Source of the DNA: an uncultured Clostridium sp.
GTDB lineage: Bacteria; Bacillota; Clostridia; TANB77; CAG-508
NCBI GenBank assembly: GCA_902492105.1
Contig: CABUKD010000029.1
Location: 1-27,998, forward strand
Length of the DNA: 27,998 nt
Direction: 5' to 3'
Shown here: piece after piece, positions 23,824 to 27,998 of the stretch
Numbering within the stretch: position 1 is the stretch's first letter
Layout of the letters: each line of letters opens with the position of its first letter
The notes under the pieces: generated by a model
Told to the model about the DNA's origin: nothing
Seen by the model: only the letters and a program-made list of their open reading frames with translations
The model's database searches: none
Translations under genes and position numbers: made by a program

Positions 23824-25910
23824 GTTATCTGTAAGAAACATGAAAAAGAGTTTTAAAGATTATGCAATCTACTTTTTAACATTAGTATTAGGTGTAGCAA
23901 TCTTTTATATGTTTAACTCTCTAGATAGCCAACAGGCAATGCTCCAAGTTTCACAATCTACCAGAGAAATGATAACATTAATGATTGAAATGCTAGGTAT
24001 GATTTCTGTTTTTATAGCCATTATTTTAGGTTTTCTAATTGTATATGCCAATAACTTTTTAGTAAATAGAAGAAAAAGAGAATTTGGTATTTATATGACA
24101 CTTGGTATGGGAAGAAGACAAATATCAGCCATTATTCTATTAGAAACCATATTAGTAGGTATTTTGTCTTTAGCAGTAGGTATTTTTATTGGAGTATTTG
24201 CTTCACAGTTTATGTCTATATTAGTAGCAAAACTATTTGAGGCAGACATGAGTGAATTTACTTTTGTATTTTCAAAAGATGCATGTATTAAAACTTGTAT
24301 CTATTTTGCAGTTATGTATTTAGCAGTTATTTTATTTAACACATTTACCATTTCTAGATATAAACTAATTAACCTATTAACTGCAGTAAGAAAAAATGAA
24401 AAAGTAAAAATAAAAAATTCTATTCTTTCCATACTCATATTCTTAATCTCTTGCCGGAATATTAGCGTATGCTTACTGGCAAGTAACAGGTGGGGTTTAT
24501 GAACTAAATACAGGAGAAGCACTATTACAGCCAATTTTAATGGGAATTGCAGGAACAATTGGAATTTTCTGGTCATTATCAGGCTTTATTTTAAGAATGA
24601 TTCAATCTAGTAAAAGAATCTATTTAAAAGGAACCAATATGTTTGTATTAAGACAATTGAATAATAAAGTAAATACAAATATAATTAGCATGAGCATTAT
24701 TTGTTTGATGCTATTTATGACAATTAGTGTATTATCTAGTAGCTTGTCAATCAAAACTGCGTTAGATACACAATTAGAAGAGCTAACACCAGTAGATATT
24801 AACTTATACAAAACTGCTAATTTACCAGAAAGCTATGTGAATAATTATACAGGAAAAACAATCTATTATACCGAAGAACAAAAAGAGGACTCTAGGCATC
24901 CTATAAGCTATACGCTAGAAAATAATGGTTATGATATGAACAATCTAAAAGACATAACAGACATTTCTATTTATGCTATACCAGAATGGACATTACAATA
25001 TAGCTTAGGAAATTACTATGAAGCAGCAAAAGGACAATTTCCGATGCTTACTTACCATGTAGCTGAATCTGTGATAAAAATCTCAGACTACAATAGAATT
25101 GCTGCACTTTATGGAAAACAACAATATAACTTAAATGATGATGAATATATGGTACTTTGCGATTTCGACCAAATGACAGCATTAAGAAATGAAGCATTAA
25201 AGATGAATACCAATTTAACTTTAAATGGAACAACTCTTTACCCTAAATATCAAGAATGTCAAGATGGATATATATTTATGTCTTCTAGTCATGTTAATGC
25301 AGGAATTATTTTAGTTCCAGACAGTTTTGAATTAAAAGAAGAGTGGAAAGAACAATATTTTTTAGCAGCAAATTATAATGCAAAAAATGACGAAGAAAGA
25401 GAAGAAATTGACAAAACCTTTTTGGAAGAAACAAACAGTACTTTCATGAAAAATATATTTGAAAAAGAAATCAATTTAGAAGGTACCACAAAAATCAGCC
25501 TAATAGAATCTAGCAAAGGATTAGCTACTATTATTATATTTATTGCCATTTATTTAGGAATTATCTTTTTAATTGCTAGTTCTGCTATTTTAGCTTTAAA
25601 ACAACTAACAGAAAGTTCTGATAATAAACAAAGGTATACCATTTTAAGGAAAATTGGCTGTGATGAAAAGATGATTAATCAAGCTTTATTTAGACAAATA
25701 TTCATTTTCTTTATGTTACCTTTAGTGTTGGCAATTATCCATTCCATCTTTGGAATTAAATTTATATTATCCATGCTTGCTGTACTTGCCTCCCCAGAAG
25801 AATTAATTCCTTCTGTTATAGTAACAGCTATTATTATAGGAGCAATTTATGGACTATATTTCTTAGCGACCTATTTAGGTAGTAAAAATATTATTAAAGA
25901 GGAAGAATAA
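23813..25910 (+). pseudogene. FtsX-type ABC permease (BceB/YxdM-like), one-base frameshift
   Basis: The first frame (23813-24502) gives the N-terminal part: a membrane helix near 20-38, the FtsX domain with three more helices (about 55-190), and LTAVRKNEKVKIKN. At about 24451 an extra T in ATCTCTTGCCGGA shifts the frame; removing it gives ISAGILAYAYWQVTGG, which runs on without a stop to 25910. The second part has the large extracytoplasmic domain and the C-terminal FtsX helices (ALKQLTESSDNKQRYTILRKIG). Repaired length is about 698 residues, normal for BceB-type permeases, which have ten helices. Everything else is well preserved. Either the strain has lost the transporter recently or the base is a sequence error. 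Confidence 0.9.
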
Positions 25911-25971
25911 AAAAGCAAAATAAGAAATGAAAAATAGAAATGAAACATAAGTAAAAGAAAGGATGAAAATC

Positions 25972-26325
25972 ATGGAAGATTTTAAAGAAAAAATACCAAT
26001 GATTATAGTTGGAGTTATTATAATAGTATTAATAGCAGGAGCATACTACTTTCTAGTAGTACATAAAGACTTATATTATACACAAATTGACAACACTAAA
26101 TTAGAAGAAATTTCTACTACAGATGATATGAAATATCAATATATTTTAACAGCCTATAATCAAAACGGACAAGAAAAAGAAGTGCAATTTAAAACAAGTA
26201 GAGAACTAAGAGAAGATGCCTATTTAGAATTAGAAGTAATGCAATTTAGAGGAGTAGTAAATTGGAGAGAAGTACAAACAGATGAGTTACCAGATAAAGT
26301 AAAAACAGAGATGAATGTTGAGTAA
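25972..26325 (+). CDS. YxeA-family protein (DUF1093), membrane-anchored
   Basis: A small protein of 117 residues with one N-terminal hydrophobic segment (about 8-28) and an extracytoplasmic domain of YxeA type (YYTQI, YQYILTAYNQNGQEKEVQFKTSRELREDAYL, VVNWREVQ and a late LP). In Bacillus subtilis yxeA follows the yxdLM transporter genes, and here it follows the corresponding permease by about 60 bases, which supports calling the locus Yxd-like. The molecular role of the family is not established. ATG 25972 has AAAGGATG 9 bases upstream; ATG 25963 would have the ribosome-binding site immediately before it. Confidence 0.82.
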   Translation: MEDFKEKIPMIIVGVIIIVLIAGAYYFLVVHKDLYYTQIDNTKLEEISTTDDMKYQYILTAYNQNGQEKEVQFKTSRELREDAYLELEVMQFRGVVNWREVQTDELPDKVKTEMNVE

Positions 26326-26351
26326 AATGACAGAGTAAAAAAGAATTTATT

Positions 26352-26382
26352 AGAGAGCATTAGAAAAAAATAGGCTCTCTTT
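26352..26382 (+). terminator. Terminator of the ABC operon
   Basis: AGAGAGC (26352-26358) pairs with GCTCTCT (26374-26380) around a 15-base A-rich loop, followed by TT then A-rich sequence. The T-tract is short, so strength is uncertain. The rest of the gap to 26542 is AT-rich with no clear promoter. Confidence 0.6.
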
Positions 26383-26542
26383 AACATTTTAAAAAATTTA
26401 TATTTAAATAGTAGAATAATTTTAAATTATATGGTATTCTATTTTATAAGTATGCACCTAAAGCAATTAAATTAAGAGTATAAATCTTATAGAAAAAATG
26501 CATAATAAATAAAATTACTAATTAAAAAAGGAGAAAACCAGG

Positions 26543-27109
26543 ATGATACAAAAAGCTAATTTAGAAAAAGCCCTTGAAATATACAAATATATGGAAAAGG
26601 ATTTTTCTAGAAATGAAATACCAGATTATAAAAGATATTTAAAACTTACAAAAGAAAATATTCATAATGTGTATGTATATAAAGAAAATGAACAAGAAGT
26701 AGCATATTTTATTACTATAGAGAAAGAAGAAAAAGTCTTAATTACCCATTTAGCTGTTATAAAAGGCTATAGAGGCAAAGGTGTGGGAAAAAGATTGCTA
26801 GAAGCAATTAAAAACTTTTTAGGTAATAAAGAGATGCTAATGGTAGAAGTAGAAACAGAAAAAAATGCCCAAAATGAACAAGAACTTACTATAATTGAAA
26901 AAAGAATACGTTATTATTTAAACGCAGGTTTTAGAAAATGTGAAGGACTAGAATATACATTATTTAATATGGATTATTATATCCTAATCTACAGCCAATG
27001 CGTTAGTGAAATATCTGCTAAAGAAGTAAAACAAGCAATAGAAGCTATTTACGAAGGATTGTTTCCTAAAAAGAATTTAATTATTAATGTGATAGGGGAT
27101 GTTATTTAA
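26543..27109 (+). CDS. GNAT-family N-acetyltransferase
   Basis: A 188-residue GNAT protein that would transfer an acetyl group from acetyl-CoA to an amine. Motif A is clear: ITHLAVIKGYRGKGVGKRLLEAI, with the CoA-binding loop R77-G-K-G-V-G. The later part (IEKRIRYYLNAGFRKCEG) fits motif B. The substrate cannot be told. AAAAAAGGAG precedes the ATG. The next gene starts one base after its stop, so the two are probably co-transcribed. Confidence 0.85.
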   Translation: MIQKANLEKALEIYKYMEKDFSRNEIPDYKRYLKLTKENIHNVYVYKENEQEVAYFITIEKEEKVLITHLAVIKGYRGKGVGKRLLEAIKNFLGNKEMLMVEVETEKNAQNEQELTIIEKRIRYYLNAGFRKCEGLEYTLFNMDYYILIYSQCVSEISAKEVKQAIEAIYEGLFPKKNLIINVIGDVI

Positions 27110-27110
27110 T

Positions 27111-27857
27111 ATGAAAAAGAAAATTTTTATTATACTTGGAATTATACTAGTACTTATTATAGTAGCATTAGCTATAGCAGTTGCTTATACAGTATTTCAG
27201 GATTTAAGGCAAGAAAGTAAATTAAAAACAGAAATAGAAGAAATTTTGGATTTATCTAATGTAGAAGAGTTTAACGAAGAAAGAATTCGTGAAAAGTTAA
27301 ATAGTATTGTAACAACAGGAGATTATGCTGTATTAGAAAAGGCATATAAACAATATTTATCTGATCAATTGGATAATATGATAGAAATCGCTTCACTATT
27401 AAATGACGAAAATATTACGAATTGCTTAACAGTAGAAAATTATAAAACAGATGGACCAAAATTTGAAAAAACAAAACAATATATTAGCAATACAATTCAA
27501 AAATTAGAAGAAGATAAAAATGAATATCAAAATTATTTTACAAAAGATAAAGTTATGTCTTATTTAACAACACAAGATTTAGACAGCTATTACATAGATT
27601 TTTATCAAAAAGAATTAATAGGAGAAATAGAAGAACAACAAGGTAATGCTTCTATAGAAAATTCTATTAATGAAGTGATTTTGTTATTAAAAAATTCAGA
27701 AAAAGTAATTGACTTTTTAGTAGAAAATTCTGGAAAGTGGGAGATAAAAGGTAATAGCATTATATTTTCTACAACCACACTTTCAAATGAATACAATAAA
27801 CTATTAGATAGTCTTATAGAGGAGACAACATCAGAAGAAACAGGATCCTGTAGCTAA
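27111..27857 (+). CDS. Membrane-anchored protein of unknown function
   Basis: A 248-residue protein with a lysine-rich start (MKKK) and one hydrophobic segment at about 5-28, followed by an acidic, mostly helical extracytoplasmic domain with coiled-coil-like Lys/Glu-rich stretches. No cysteine-based lipobox or catalytic motif is visible. The repeated ENSINEVILLLKNSEKVIDF-like helices suggest a structural or binding role, but I do not recognise the family. ATG 27111 follows the acetyltransferase stop by one base; an in-frame ATG at 27099 is possible, but AGGGG would be right against it. The last 140 bases of the window after it hold nothing I can identify. Confidence 0.75.
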   Translation: MKKKIFIILGIILVLIIVALAIAVAYTVFQDLRQESKLKTEIEEILDLSNVEEFNEERIREKLNSIVTTGDYAVLEKAYKQYLSDQLDNMIEIASLLNDENITNCLTVENYKTDGPKFEKTKQYISNTIQKLEEDKNEYQNYFTKDKVMSYLTTQDLDSYYIDFYQKELIGEIEEQQGNASIENSINEVILLLKNSEKVIDFLVENSGKWEIKGNSIIFSTTTLSNEYNKLLDSLIEETTSEETGSCS

Positions 27858-27998
27858 AAATATGGTCAATAGTTTTGAGTGGAAGGAAAACTAGAAAAGC
27901 ACAGAGCTTTGTCGTATAAAATTTTACAACCAGGGTAAAATAAGAATTTTTTCGTTAGTTTAAAACCATTGAATGAGTAAGAGCAAAAAAATGTAAAA

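Noticed and set aside
1..27998. CRISPR arrays, tRNA or rRNA genes
   Set aside because: No regularly spaced direct repeats and no tRNA or rRNA signature sequence were seen on either strand.

Overview
The window is AT-rich (roughly 30% GC by eye) and reads as a chromosomal segment of a low-GC Firmicute, most likely an uncultured gut-type Clostridia. The reasons are strong AAGGAGG ribosome-binding sites, AT-ending codons, a clostridial-style fab/acc fatty-acid operon, a Bacillus-type PolA without proofreading residues, and a BceRS/BceAB-type (Yxd-like) sensor-transporter module. I see no rRNA, tRNA or CRISPR array.

Layout. 1-1110 is a patch of clearly higher GC (about 45%) holding two hairpins and one unrecognised minus-strand gene with its own near-consensus promoter; it looks acquired. 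1188-7396 is housekeeping: polA, a lytic transglycosylase and a convergent M23 endopeptidase-like gene, then metK. A 152-bp inverted-repeat element lies between polA and the transglycosylase. 7405-9048 is the most unusual part: a REP-like hairpin, then a prepilin-like gene with a C-type-lectin/FGE-like C-terminus whose last ~140 bases jump to 52-62% GC and consist largely of NNY codons, followed by a hairpin. This is the signature of a variable repeat (VR) of a diversity-generating retroelement (DGR). The reverse transcriptase and template repeat are not in the window, and the gene carries a one-base frameshift.

9270-19625 is a long fatty-acid operon: acyl-CoA/ACP synthetase, biotin ligase, fabD, fabG, fabF, accB, fabZ, accC, accD, accA (one-base frameshift) and fabI, ending in a strong terminator. 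Biotin ligase would charge AccB, AccBCDA would make malonyl-CoA, FabD would load it on ACP, and FabF/G/Z/I would elongate. fabH and acpP are not in this cluster.

19726-26325 is a Yxd/Bce-like cell-envelope stress module: response regulator, intramembrane-sensing kinase, ABC ATPase, FtsX-type permease (one-base frameshift) and a YxeA-family protein. A perfect TTACA-N4-TGTAA box precedes the ABC genes. Wedged between kinase and ABC genes is a toxin-antitoxin locus: a decayed MqsR-like toxin behind a 36-bp palindrome operator, and an intact antitoxin with MqsA-type N-terminus, HTH and Panacea/SocA-like C-terminus. The window ends with a GNAT acetyltransferase and a membrane-anchored protein of unknown function.

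Three single-base indels in otherwise well-conserved genes within 18 kb raise the possibility of sequence error, so those should be checked before biological meaning is attached.
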